A stretch of DNA of 64,000 bases from Aliidiomarina soli (lineage in GTDB: Bacteria; Pseudomonadota; Gammaproteobacteria; Enterobacterales; Alteromonadaceae). The notes under the pieces are model-generated. The model saw nothing but the letters and a program-made list of their open reading frames with translations, did not search any database and was not told the origin of the DNA. The translations under genes and the position numbers were made by a program. This document shows positions 8,115-16,476 of this stretch, piece by piece; the stretch's first letter is position 1; each line of letters opens with the position of its first letter. Location: NCBI RefSeq assembly GCF_003986975.1, contig NZ_PIPO01000005.1, positions 124,001-188,000 on the forward strand, read 5' to 3'.

Positions 8115-9154
8115 TGTTGTTGCTCCTTGCCTAACCAGGTTTCCCGCGCACGCCGACGATACGACTCAGCATAGGAGGCAGAACGGGCGCGCAGAATTGG
8201 GTCATTCGTCGCCTGCATACCGCGCGGCAGAATAAGTGGGTCAAAATTGAGGTTATTGCAGATTGCGGCGTCTTGCTCTAACTGGCGAATGACCAGTTGT
8301 CCGGCGGTTATCTGCTGACGAGACTCAGGCCAGGGCTGAGTCGGGTTATTTTCATCATCGTCGCTGCTGGCCAAAGTAAAGACCAAATCAAAAACTATAG
8401 TGCCGTCCTCTAACTGGTCGCGAACATCCAGCGCCAGTGCGTTGGCAGCCTGGTCGGTATCAGCATACTGGTTCTCGTCAATTTGCACAGTAGGGACAGC
8501 GGCCCAACGCACGGCCTGCTGTTCGCCTTGCTGGTTGATCAGGTAGAAGGCGTTGATGCTGTGATACTGCTCGCTGGCAAAACTGCCGCTGGGCTGGTAC
8601 TGAGCACTCCAGCGGCGAAAATTCTCAGTTTCCGGGTGATTAGCAAAAAACTCGGCAATACGCTCGGGGTTACGCTGTCCGGTTTCAGGGTCGGGCATTA
8701 AGGTTTGCAGTTGAGCATAAAAGTCTTCAGGGGTACCAACCGCCATAACTGGCGGCGTATTCATCGCCGTTCGCCATTGCTGATCAGAGCCAGCATCGAA
8801 GCTGAGGGCGAGGCTACGCACGCCGGATTCCAGATCAGGTGCGCTCGGGTTGCCGCCGCCAATCGAGAAGCGGCCAATAAAGGGCGTACTGCCAGCTTCA
8901 AACAGGGTAGAGCGGGTGTGGGCAGCAAGCTCGCCAGTGGCGATGAAGTCGCCGCGCACGCACACCCCTTTGGCATGAGCACGGCGGAAGCCCAGATGCG
9001 GGTTTTCGCCTTGCTGGAAATTAACAAATTGCTGGGCCGTGACCTGGTTGTTACCAAACACACCAGCGGTATACAGGAAAGCACAGATTAAAGCGATTAC
9101 TGCAAAACCTATAATCGCGACGGAGGTTACTTTGTGGCGTGGAATCATCGACAT
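8111..9154 (-). CDS. Catalase-related peroxidase, membrane-anchored
   Basis: 347 residues. An N-terminal TM anchor (SVAIIGFAVIALICAFLYTAG) is followed by a small-subunit catalase fold of the SrpA type: HAKGVCVRGDF (distal His), FSIGGGNPSAPD, and ARSASYAESYRRRARE with the proximal Tyr. It lacks the large C-terminal part of true catalases, so it is expected to act as a heme peroxidase in the periplasm, fed by the coupled cytochrome b561. Confidence 0.9.
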   Translation of the reverse strand: MSMIPRHKVTSVAIIGFAVIALICAFLYTAGVFGNNQVTAQQFVNFQQGENPHLGFRRAHAKGVCVRGDFIATGELAAHTRSTLFEAGSTPFIGRFSIGGGNPSAPDLESGVRSLALSFDAGSDQQWRTAMNTPPVMAVGTPEDFYAQLQTLMPDPETGQRNPERIAEFFANHPETENFRRWSAQYQPSGSFASEQYHSINAFYLINQQGEQQAVRWAAVPTVQIDENQYADTDQAANALALDVRDQLEDGTIVFDLVFTLASSDDDENNPTQPWPESRQQITAGQLVIRQLEQDAAICNNLNFDPLILPRGMQATNDPILRARSASYAESYRRRARETWLGKEQQQ

Positions 9155-9221
9155 ACGTTTACTCGTAGTAGTTGCACTGATTGCTTAACGTAATAAGCCA
9201 TGGGCAGGATCACTGTGGCTA

Positions 9222-9686
9222 TTATAACCTACTATCCAGCCGTTCTTTCCATTGGCGCTGCATTTCCAGAAAGGTGATCGACGCAGACCAGGTAATCAGG
9301 GTAAACCCGGTGAGTGACAAGGTACCAAAAAGAAAGCGAATACTTCCCACGGGAAGGATATCGCCGTAGCCCAGAGTGGTGAAAGTAACCGCTGATAAGT
9401 AGACCAAATCTAAAAAATTCACCTGGGAGCTATACACAATGGAGCCACTGTCAGGGAGCATCAAAATGACATGAGCGGCGGACGCGAACAGCCAGATTTG
9501 TGCAATGTGGGTCAGAATAAGCGTAAAGATAAGATACAGCATTCTGCGGTGCCGCTGCTGGGATGGGCTATCAAGGCGTTTGACCATCCAGGTCGAAACT
9601 TCGTGGTGCAGGGTAACGGCAATAATGACCGCTAGTACCGTGATACCTACGATAGCGAAATCAGTAAAGGTAAGATTCATATCCAT
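9222..9686 (-). CDS. Potassium channel family protein (two-pore-helix Ion_trans_2)
   Basis: 154 residues with about four hydrophobic segments and a canonical potassium selectivity filter in VTFTTLGYGDILP (around residues 99-111). No C-terminal RCK domain is present, so gating by nucleotide is unlikely; the short basic tail ends in the cytoplasm. Monocistronic, with a bidirectional hairpin terminator between its promoter side and the peroxiredoxin gene. Confidence 0.9.
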   Translation of the reverse strand: MDMNLTFTDFAIVGITVLAVIIAVTLHHEVSTWMVKRLDSPSQQRHRRMLYLIFTLILTHIAQIWLFASAAHVILMLPDSGSIVYSSQVNFLDLVYLSAVTFTTLGYGDILPVGSIRFLFGTLSLTGFTLITWSASITFLEMQRQWKERLDSRL

Positions 9687-9783
9687 TCTCTTTATGGCGA
9701 CTAAGAAGCTGAGTACTCAGTATAAACGAAGTCGTCATTCATCTTCCCATTGCAGGCTCAAAGGTGTAGGGAGAATAGAACTG

Positions 9784-9817
9784 AAAACGCCGCTTCCTGA
9801 AGTGGAAGCGGCGTTTT
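9784..9817. terminator. Terminator after the peroxiredoxin gene
   Basis: A perfect 14-bp stem (AAAACGCCGCTTCC with GGAAGCGGCGTTTT) and a 6-base loop, with A and T runs on either side. It lies 13 bases downstream of the peroxiredoxin stop on the minus strand. Confidence 0.9.
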
Positions 9818-9830
9818 AGCGTTGAGGGCG

Positions 9831-10460
9831 TTATTTGATTTCAGTAAATCGCAAATAAGGGCGCACTTCGTCCCAGCCCTGCGGGAACAGTTTAGCGGCG
9901 TCATCGTTGCTGACCGTGGGTTTAATAATAACCTTGTCACCCGGGCGCCAGTCAGCCGGGCATGCCACATTGTGCTCATCAGAAAACTGCAGCGCGTCGA
10001 TAACCCGCAGAATCTCATCGAAGTTACGGCCAATCGCCATTGGGTAGGTCATGGTCAGGCGAATCTTGTGGTTTGGGTCAATAATAAAGACTGAACGTAC
10101 GGTGGCGGTTTCGCTTTCACCCGGGTGGATCATGTCGTAAAGCTCGGCTACTCGCTTGCCTTTGTCGGCCACAATCGGAAATTCCAGATCGGTATTCTGG
10201 GTATCGTTGATGTCACTGATCCAGCCTAAGTGCTCATCGACGGTGTCGGTCGATAAGCCAAGAGGCAACACGCCACGCTTGGCAAATTCATTGGCCAGCT
10301 GGGAGGTGCGGCCCATTTCTGTGGTGCAGACTGGGGTGTAGTCGGCGGGGTGGCTAAAGAAAAAGACCCACTTACCCTTTGCCCAGTCGTGAAAGTCGAT
10401 CTTGCCTTTAGTGGTTTCTATGTCGAAGTTGGGGGCGGTATCGCCAATACGTAAACTCAT
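9831..10460 (-). CDS. 1-Cys peroxiredoxin (Prx6 type)
   Basis: 209 residues, the Prx6 length. The active site reads HPADYTPVCTTE, with Thr42 and peroxidatic Cys45. The C-terminal dimerisation region (CPADWRPGDKVIIKP and KLFPQGWDEVRPYLRFT) is typical of the 1-Cys class. It reduces hydrogen peroxide and organic hydroperoxides in the cytoplasm. The leader carries a perfect 16-bp palindrome (10557-10572) that may be a control site. Confidence 0.95.
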   Translation of the reverse strand: MSLRIGDTAPNFDIETTKGKIDFHDWAKGKWVFFFSHPADYTPVCTTEMGRTSQLANEFAKRGVLPLGLSTDTVDEHLGWISDINDTQNTDLEFPIVADKGKRVAELYDMIHPGESETATVRSVFIIDPNHKIRLTMTYPMAIGRNFDEILRVIDALQFSDEHNVACPADWRPGDKVIIKPTVSNDDAAKLFPQGWDEVRPYLRFTEIK

Positions 10461-10556
10461 AAGGGTTACCTCGTTGATTATCTGGGGGTTGTTTATGACG
10501 GTCTCAAAGTCGCCTCACGGTTTGCATTGCAAAACTCCGTAAGGCTGCTTAATCTT

Positions 10557-10572
10557 TATAGTTATAACTATA
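10557..10572. promoter_or_regulatory. Perfect 16-bp palindrome upstream of peroxiredoxin
   Basis: TATAGTTATAACTATA is self-complementary and lies about 100 bases before the peroxiredoxin start, in the divergent region with the methyltransferase gene. ATAG...CTAT resembles an OxyR half-site, but the centre is 6 rather than 7 bases, so the assignment is tentative. Confidence 0.35.
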
Positions 10573-10740
10573 TTCTTTTTTAAACTATGCGAAAATGAAT
10601 CTAATCGATTACCAAAGTCGCAAATACCGATTAGGTTGCTTATAGGGCTTTAGTAGCTAAGTGTAGATGACAAGTACCGGGCTGCGAGAGATAAGAATCG
10701 AATAACTTAGTACGCTCTGCTATTAGGAGGAAAGGCCGAC

Positions 10741-11490
10741 ATGAACAAATGGGACGAACGTTACGACAAGGGTGAATACCATTACGGGACTGAGCCCAAT
10801 GAATTCCTGCGAGCCCAGGCTGAGCGTTTATTCGCCACCGCGAACCCACAGAAGCCAGCGCATGTGTTATGCCTTGCCGATGGTGAAGGCCGCAACAGCG
10901 TTTATCTGGCCCAGTTGGGTGCGCATGTGACAGCGGTCGATATTTCTCAGATCGGGCTGGATAAAGCTCAGCGTCTGGCTGAAGAGCGCGGCGTGACGAT
11001 TCAGACTCAGCTCGCTGATCTGACCGAGTGTGAGCTTCCGGAGAACCAGTACGATGGTGTGGTCATGATTTTTTGCCACTTACCGGGTAACGCGCGACCT
11101 CGCTTGTACCAGCAGATTGAAAAGTCGCTCAAACCCGGCGGCTGGTTACTAGCTGAATGTTATACCGAAGATCAGCTGGGTCGCGGTACAGGCGGACCTC
11201 CGTCTGCCGACCTCATGCTCAGTCTGACTGAGCTGAAAGACGCCTTTAATCAGTTCCAGCTCGCTCACGGCAGCGAACTGGTGCGCCCGGTGCTGGAAGG
11301 TGAAGGCCATAGCGGCGATGGTGCCGTGTGCCAGTACATTGGCTTCAAACCACCCGCCCGCGACAGTATTTATCAGGTCTCCAGCACACGCAGCAAATCC
11401 TCGCGCAAAATCCGCTACGTCGAAAGCTCAGCCCCCGCAGTCGGCGAATGCAAATTCTGCCTCGGCTCGCTGGCGGATAAAGACGATTAA
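10741..11490 (+). CDS. Class I SAM-dependent methyltransferase
   Basis: 249 residues. The SAM-binding motif I appears as VLCLADGEGRNSVYLA (residues 42-57), motif II acidic residue in VTAVDISQ, and the post-core LKPGGWLLAECY. The N-terminal WDERYDKGEYHYGTEPN is typical of TehB/thiopurine-like small-molecule methyltransferases. The C-terminal 50 residues are an extension ending in a CKFC pair, a possible metal ligand. AGGAGG at 10726-10731 gives a strong ribosome site. It overlaps the convergent dehydrogenase by four bases. Confidence 0.85.
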   Translation: MNKWDERYDKGEYHYGTEPNEFLRAQAERLFATANPQKPAHVLCLADGEGRNSVYLAQLGAHVTAVDISQIGLDKAQRLAEERGVTIQTQLADLTECELPENQYDGVVMIFCHLPGNARPRLYQQIEKSLKPGGWLLAECYTEDQLGRGTGGPPSADLMLSLTELKDAFNQFQLAHGSELVRPVLEGEGHSGDGAVCQYIGFKPPARDSIYQVSSTRSKSSRKIRYVESSAPAVGECKFCLGSLADKDD

Positions 11491-12413
11491 TTAAACTCCG
11501 CGATGTTGGTCGCGGTTAGCTCGACGATGCGCTGGCGTGCTTCGGGGGCGAGCCAGGCGCTGTGCGGAGTGACGATCAGGTTGAGGCGCTCATTCATGGC
11601 GTCGAGTAGTGGGTTGCCGTGGCGCGGTGGTTCTTCGCTTAAGACGTCAACGGCGAGCCCGCCGATTTGACCGTTACGCAGAGCGTCGATGGCGTCCTTT
11701 TCGTTCACTATGCCACCACGGGCCGCGTTGAGCACCAGCAACGAAGGTTTGCAGCGGGCGAACCTTTGTTTGTTCAGCAGATCACGCGTAGCGTCGGTGA
11801 GCGGGCAATGAAAGGAGATTACGTCAGCCTGCGGTAGCAAATCGTCCAGGGTTGGTCGCGGATCGTCACTGCTACCCGGGCGGGCAGCTACTTCTATCTG
11901 CATACCAAAGGCTTCGGCAAGCCGGGCGACGGCCTGACCGAGTTCGCCGTGACCAACAATGACCAGGGTTTTGCCTTGCAGCTGCATCACCGGGTAGTCC
12001 ATCAGACAAAACATTTTCGCCGTTTGCCATTCACCTGCAGCAACGGCACTCTGGTATTGAGGCTGATGGGTGGCCAGGCCAAGCATCATCATTAATGTGT
12101 GCTGAGCGACGCTGGCGGTGCCGTAGGCTGCAACGTTACGTACGGCAATGCCAAGCTCGTCAGCAGCGTCGAGGTCGATATTGTTGGTGCCGGTAGCGAG
12201 CACACAGATCAGTCTTAGTTTAGGAGCCTGCTGCAATAATTCCCGAGTTAGCTGCACTTTGTTGGTGATAACCACCTCAGCGTCAGCAATCCGCGCAGCG
12301 GCGTCATCGGGGGTAGTGGCTGGCCAGGTTACCAGTTCGGTTAGTTGCTGTTCCAGCGAGCTGAAATCGACATCTGTGCCCAGGCTGGCGGCATCAAGGA
12401 TTACACCTTTCAT
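11487..12413 (-). CDS. D-2-hydroxyacid dehydrogenase (glycerate dehydrogenase/hydroxypyruvate reductase-like)
   Basis: 308 residues from ATG 12413, preferred over 12431 because CGGAG lies 8 bases before it and the protein then begins at the fold (MKGVILDAASLG). The NAD-binding motif is VIVGHGELGQAVARLAEAFG. Catalytic Arg, Glu and His are in VLNAARGGIVNE, LSEEPPRHGNPLL and VTPHSAWLA. It should interconvert a 2-keto acid and a D-2-hydroxy acid, most likely hydroxypyruvate/glycerate. Divergent from the PYP operon. Confidence 0.9.
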   Translation of the reverse strand: MKGVILDAASLGTDVDFSSLEQQLTELVTWPATTPDDAAARIADAEVVITNKVQLTRELLQQAPKLRLICVLATGTNNIDLDAADELGIAVRNVAAYGTASVAQHTLMMMLGLATHQPQYQSAVAAGEWQTAKMFCLMDYPVMQLQGKTLVIVGHGELGQAVARLAEAFGMQIEVAARPGSSDDPRPTLDDLLPQADVISFHCPLTDATRDLLNKQRFARCKPSLLVLNAARGGIVNEKDAIDALRNGQIGGLAVDVLSEEPPRHGNPLLDAMNERLNLIVTPHSAWLAPEARQRIVELTATNIAEFN

Positions 12414-12452
12414 AGTTTGGCTCCGTGTCATTTATACTGGGGCGTTTTTCTT

Positions 12453-12490
12453 TTGCAAATGCAGTGCAAATGCCGTGCAAGCAGCTTGCA
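12453..12490. repeat. 11-base phased direct repeats between the dehydrogenase and pyp
   Basis: TGCAA occurs at 12454, 12465 and 12476, exactly 11 bases apart, within TTGCAAATGCA, GTGCAAATGCC and GTGCAAGCAGC, and an inverted TTGCA follows at 12486. Spacing near one helical turn suggests a protein-binding array in this divergent promoter region. Confidence 0.45.
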
Positions 12491-12649
12491 TAAACGCGCG
12501 CTGGCTTAGGATAACGCACATCGGCGAAGACCAGCCAGCGCTTCGTATTAGATTGAAAGTAATAAAAGTTCGATTTCATTGATACTAAACTGATCCAAAT
12601 ATGCTGTATTGTCCTATTACATGACGTTAATACACTTCAGGAGAATTAC

Positions 12650-13027
12650 ATGGAAATCGTTCAATTTGGTAGTGGCGACATTGAAAACACACTCGCTAAC
12701 ATGGACAAGAACCAACTGGATAACGTCGCATTTGGCGCGATTCAACTCGACGCTAATGGCTTAATTCAGCAGTACAACGCGGCAGAGGGTGATATCACCG
12801 GTCGTGACCCGTCTAAGGTTATCGGCAAAAGCTTCTTCCGTGACATCGCACCTTGCACCAACAGCCCTGAGTTTAAAGGACGCTTTGATGAAGGCGTTAA
12901 AAGCGGCTCACTTAACACCATGTTCGAATACACCTTCGATTATGAAATGAAGCCAACCAAAGTAAAAGTTCATATGAAAAAAGCGTTGGCCGGCGACTCA
13001 TACTGGGTCTTCGTGAAACGCCTGTAA
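12650..13027 (+). CDS. pyp: Photoactive yellow protein
   Basis: 125 residues, the exact length of the Halorhodospira halophila prototype, and it aligns without gaps. All key residues fall at prototype positions: Tyr42 and Glu46 that hydrogen-bond the chromophore, Thr50, Arg52, Cys69 that forms the thioester with p-coumaric acid, and Met100. It is a cytoplasmic PAS-fold blue-light sensor with a photocycle. A clear AGGAG (12639-12643) precedes the ATG. The two genes behind it make and activate the chromophore. The output partner is not visible in the window. Confidence 0.97.
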   Translation: MEIVQFGSGDIENTLANMDKNQLDNVAFGAIQLDANGLIQQYNAAEGDITGRDPSKVIGKSFFRDIAPCTNSPEFKGRFDEGVKSGSLNTMFEYTFDYEMKPTKVKVHMKKALAGDSYWVFVKRL

Positions 13028-13038
13028 GCGGACCGCCA

Positions 13039-14304
13039 ATGAACCAGCAGACCTTATCGAAAAACGCCGTCATTGCAGTGCTCGGCGCACTTATTGCCGA
13101 TGAACTGGCGCAGCTTCGCAAGGGCGATGGTGGTTTACTGAAGGGCGCTCAATGGCAGGCTGAGACGATTATTACCCTGCCAGACCGGCGCCCTGACGAT
13201 GGCAGCGCGAATGAATTACTTGAAGTGGTCGTCGACTCATTCGAGTGGATGGCCCTTGCTACGCGCGTGGTCAGTTTCTTCCAGCTGCAAAGCAGTGGTC
13301 TGGAAGACTACCTGTTGCGGGTACACACCCTCGGCGATTGGGCCGATGTGGTGCTAAAAAGCCGGGACGTTGCGGCTCGCGACATTTGCTTTACCACCTC
13401 GGGTTCCACCGGAAGCCCCAAACCTTTTATTCATAGCTGGCAGACACTGACCGCAGAAGCGCAGTTTTTCGCCGACTATGTAAAGAGTTTACCAACCAAA
13501 CCAAAACGCCTGTTAAGCCTGACCCCCGCCCATCATATTTACGGGTTTTTATTCTCGGTATTGCTGCCTGAGCTACTCGACCTGCCAGTGGTTCGCGGGT
13601 TGCGCAGCTTTGCGACTGTGCACGGCGGACAGCTTGAAACGGGCGATTTGATCATTGGTTTTCCCTCTGCCTTGCAGCAAATCGAGCAACGGGTGCAGCA
13701 GTTCCCCGCTGGGGTTGCCATGGTTTGCTCCACGGGCCCATGCCCGGCACACACCATCGACAGTTTAAAAGAGCAGGGCATCGAGCGCTTTATTGAAGTG
13801 TATGGCAGCACCGATACCTCCGGCATCGGCGTGCGCAGTTCTTCCGCAATGCCATACAAGTTATTACCTCGCTGGCGCGCAGATGGTGCCGACACCTTGT
13901 TTGACCAGCAGCTAAACCGCTCGGTCAGTTTGCCGGACCGCGTCGACTGGGCCGATCATGAATACTTTCGCCCGCAGGGGCGGGTTGATGATGCGGTGTC
14001 AGTCAACGGCGTCAATGTCTTTCCGGCCCGGATTGCTGAACAGTTGGCCCGCCACCCCCAGGTGGATGACGCCAGAGTTCGCTTGCTTGCCGACGACAAC
14101 AGCCGTGGTTTAAAAGCCTTGCTGGTGGTTGGCGCCGAGGTCAGTGAGTCACAGGCTACGAATTTAGTTGCCGAGGTGCATGCCTGGGCTGGTCGTCACT
14201 TGTCAGCAAACGAGCTGCCTAAACGTTACACCCTGGCCAACCAGGTGCCGGTGAATGGCCTTGGTAAAGAAATCGACTGGGACTTAATGGATAACAATTC
14301 GTGA
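13039..14304 (+). CDS. pcl: p-Coumaryl-CoA ligase for PYP chromophore
   Basis: 421 residues of the ANL adenylate-forming family. The P-loop is FTTSGSTGSPKP (residues 118-129); the later aromatic/STG block is EVYGSTDTSGIG. The hinge region is YFRPQGRVDDAVSVNGVNVFP and the C-terminal catalytic Lys is in VNGLGKEIDW (Lys410). It activates p-coumarate, which is then attached to PYP Cys69. It lies 11 bases after pyp and overlaps the lyase gene by four bases (GTGA), so the three genes form one operon. Confidence 0.92.
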   Translation: MNQQTLSKNAVIAVLGALIADELAQLRKGDGGLLKGAQWQAETIITLPDRRPDDGSANELLEVVVDSFEWMALATRVVSFFQLQSSGLEDYLLRVHTLGDWADVVLKSRDVAARDICFTTSGSTGSPKPFIHSWQTLTAEAQFFADYVKSLPTKPKRLLSLTPAHHIYGFLFSVLLPELLDLPVVRGLRSFATVHGGQLETGDLIIGFPSALQQIEQRVQQFPAGVAMVCSTGPCPAHTIDSLKEQGIERFIEVYGSTDTSGIGVRSSSAMPYKLLPRWRADGADTLFDQQLNRSVSLPDRVDWADHEYFRPQGRVDDAVSVNGVNVFPARIAEQLARHPQVDDARVRLLADDNSRGLKALLVVGAEVSESQATNLVAEVHAWAGRHLSANELPKRYTLANQVPVNGLGKEIDWDLMDNNS

Positions 14305-15869
14305 CCAAACACCTGAGCAGTAAATCCCAGAATAGTAAACCAGTGGTGATGTTCGGTGAACAGCGCTTAACCATTGAGGACGTGGTCGCTATAGCCTTTG
14401 AGCGGGCCGATGCAGTGATTAGCGAGCAAGACGAATTTGCGCAGCGAATTCACGCCGGTGAACAGTTTATTCAGCGTCTGCTGCATGACGAGGGCGCCGT
14501 TTACGGCGTAACCACAGGCTATGGCGACAGTTGCACCGTGGCGGTGCCGCAAGCGCTGACCAGCGCCTTACCAGTGAACCTGACTCGTTTTCATGGCTGT
14601 GGCTTAGGCGAGATGTTCTCGGCGACCGAAACCCGCGCCATTCTGGCGGTGCGGCTTTGCTCGCTGACCCAAGGCTATTCCGGGGTCAGCATGGAACTGC
14701 TCAAATACCTGGCGCTAATGCTCAAGCACAATATTTTGCCCTTGATCCCCCAGGAAGGCAGCGTGGGCGCCAGCGGTGACTTAACCCCACTGTCCTATGT
14801 CGCTGGCGCCTTGATCGGTGAACGCGAAGTCACCTTTCGCGGGCAGACCATGCTGGCAGCCGATGCCTTCGCGCAGCTGGGTGTCGACCCCTACCAGTTA
14901 AAGCCCAAAGAAGCCCTTGCCATTATGAACGGCACCGCGGTGATGACCGCCATTGCCTGTTTAGCCTGGCGTCGTGCAGACTACCTCAGCCGCTTGTCGA
15001 CCCGGGTTACCGCGCTGGCTTGTGTTGGTGTGGCTGGTAATCCGTATCATTTTGATGAAACTTTGTTTGCGGTTAAACCCCATGCCGGGCAACAGCAGGT
15101 AGCGGCCTGGCTGCGCGAAGACTTGCTGGATACTGAAGCGTCGCGCAACACCGCACGCCTGCAGGACAGATACTCATTGCGCTGTGCGCCACATATTATT
15201 GGCGTGCTATGCGATACTCTGCCGTTTTTACAGCACACCATCGAAAATGAGCTGAATAGTGCCAACGACAACCCGATTATCGATCCGGTTGGCGAGCGTG
15301 TATTGCACGGCGGTCATTTCTACGGTGGCCATATCGCCATGGCGATGGACACCCTCAAAACGCTGGTCGCCAACCTGGCTGATTTGCATGACCGGCAAAT
15401 GGCGCTGATGCTCGATGCCCGAACCAACAATGGTTTAGCCGCTAATTTGTCGGCTGCAACCGGTGCCGAGGCGAGCATTAACCATGGCTTTAAAGCGGTG
15501 CAGATTGGGTGTTCAGCCTGGGCCGCAGAAGCGTTGAAACACACCATGCCAGCGTCGGTGTTTTCCCGCTCAACTGAGTGCCATAATCAGGACAAAGTCA
15601 GCATGGGCACCATTGCCGCCCGCGATGCTATGCGCGTACTTGAGCTGACCGAGCAGGTGGTGGTAGCGACCATGCTGGCGGCCTGGCAGGCCTCTCAGTT
15701 ACGCTTGCAGTTTGAGTCAGGGGTGCCGGCGAGCGAGCAGTTGCTAAACTTCATGCAGCGCATTGACGAGGATTTTGTGTTACTTGAGTCAGACCGGCGG
15801 CTTGATCATGAGCTTCGCTTCTGGTTGCAAGAGGTACGTGCAGAAGCCCTTGATTTGTATGTTGATTAA
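14301..15869 (+). CDS. tal: Tyrosine ammonia-lyase (HAL/PAL family) for PYP chromophore
   Basis: 522 residues. The autocatalytic MIO tripeptide Ala157-Ser158-Gly159 lies in SVGASGDLTPLSY, and the catalytic Tyr68 in YGVTTGYGD. The product would be p-coumarate from tyrosine, as needed by the adjacent ligase. The residue pair usually used to tell TAL (His-Leu), PAL (Phe-Leu) and HAL (Ser-His) apart reads Phe97-His98 here (LTRFHGCGLG), so substrate choice is inferred from the operon, not from that pair. GTG start overlaps the ligase stop. Confidence 0.9.
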   Translation: MTKHLSSKSQNSKPVVMFGEQRLTIEDVVAIAFERADAVISEQDEFAQRIHAGEQFIQRLLHDEGAVYGVTTGYGDSCTVAVPQALTSALPVNLTRFHGCGLGEMFSATETRAILAVRLCSLTQGYSGVSMELLKYLALMLKHNILPLIPQEGSVGASGDLTPLSYVAGALIGEREVTFRGQTMLAADAFAQLGVDPYQLKPKEALAIMNGTAVMTAIACLAWRRADYLSRLSTRVTALACVGVAGNPYHFDETLFAVKPHAGQQQVAAWLREDLLDTEASRNTARLQDRYSLRCAPHIIGVLCDTLPFLQHTIENELNSANDNPIIDPVGERVLHGGHFYGGHIAMAMDTLKTLVANLADLHDRQMALMLDARTNNGLAANLSAATGAEASINHGFKAVQIGCSAWAAEALKHTMPASVFSRSTECHNQDKVSMGTIAARDAMRVLELTEQVVVATMLAAWQASQLRLQFESGVPASEQLLNFMQRIDEDFVLLESDRRLDHELRFWLQEVRAEALDLYVD

Positions 15870-15918
15870 CGCCTAAGCTGGGACCTAAACTAACGATAAT
15901 ACCAAACACAATCAGGGT

Positions 15919-16467
15919 ATGTTTATGGCGGTTCCCACTCAGGTACTAAATTTCTGGTTCAAAGAACTCACACCCGCAGACTGGTTCAGCAAAAGCGACA
16001 GCCTGGATGCGACCATCAAAGAACGCTTCACTGAGCTGCATCAGCAAGCCTCGCGCTGTGAGCTGTCTCACTGGCGAGCCTCTGCACAGGGGCGCTTAGC
16101 GGAAGTTATTCTGCTTGATCAGTTTTCCCGCAATATGTTCCGCGATACCCCGCAGGCGTTTGCCCAGGACGCGTTAGCACTCGCGTTGGCTCAGGAAGCA
16201 GTCGCCAATGAAGCAGACCAGGCCATTCCGGCCCGTCAGCGTGCGTTTTTGTACATGCCCTATATGCACAGTGAGTCAAAGCTAATCCATGAAGAAGCGG
16301 TGCGCTTGTATAAGCAGCCGGGACTGGAAGAGAACCTTGAGTTTGAATACAAACACAAAGAAATTATCGACCGTTTTGGCCGCTATCCACACCGCAATAA
16401 GGTGCTCGGACGCGAGTCTACTGCAGAAGAAATCGAGTTTCTGCAGCAGCCCGGTTCCGGTTTTTAG
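15919..16467 (+). CDS. DUF924 family protein
   Basis: 182 residues with the family pattern from start to end: VLNFWFKELTPADWF, LAEVILLDQFSRNMFRDTP, FLYMPYMHSESK and FGRYPHRNKVLGR. The family is alpha-helical and TPR-like; its role is unknown. ATG 15925 is an alternative start. It follows the PYP operon by 50 bases and may be read through from it, but DUF924 genes occur without PYP elsewhere. Confidence 0.88.
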   Translation: MFMAVPTQVLNFWFKELTPADWFSKSDSLDATIKERFTELHQQASRCELSHWRASAQGRLAEVILLDQFSRNMFRDTPQAFAQDALALALAQEAVANEADQAIPARQRAFLYMPYMHSESKLIHEEAVRLYKQPGLEENLEFEYKHKEIIDRFGRYPHRNKVLGRESTAEEIEFLQQPGSGF

Positions 16468-16476
16468 CCCGGCTGG

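Noticed and set aside
10557-10572. Firm OxyR site
   Set aside because: The half-site spacing is one base shorter than the OxyR consensus, and no second site was found at the expected distance.
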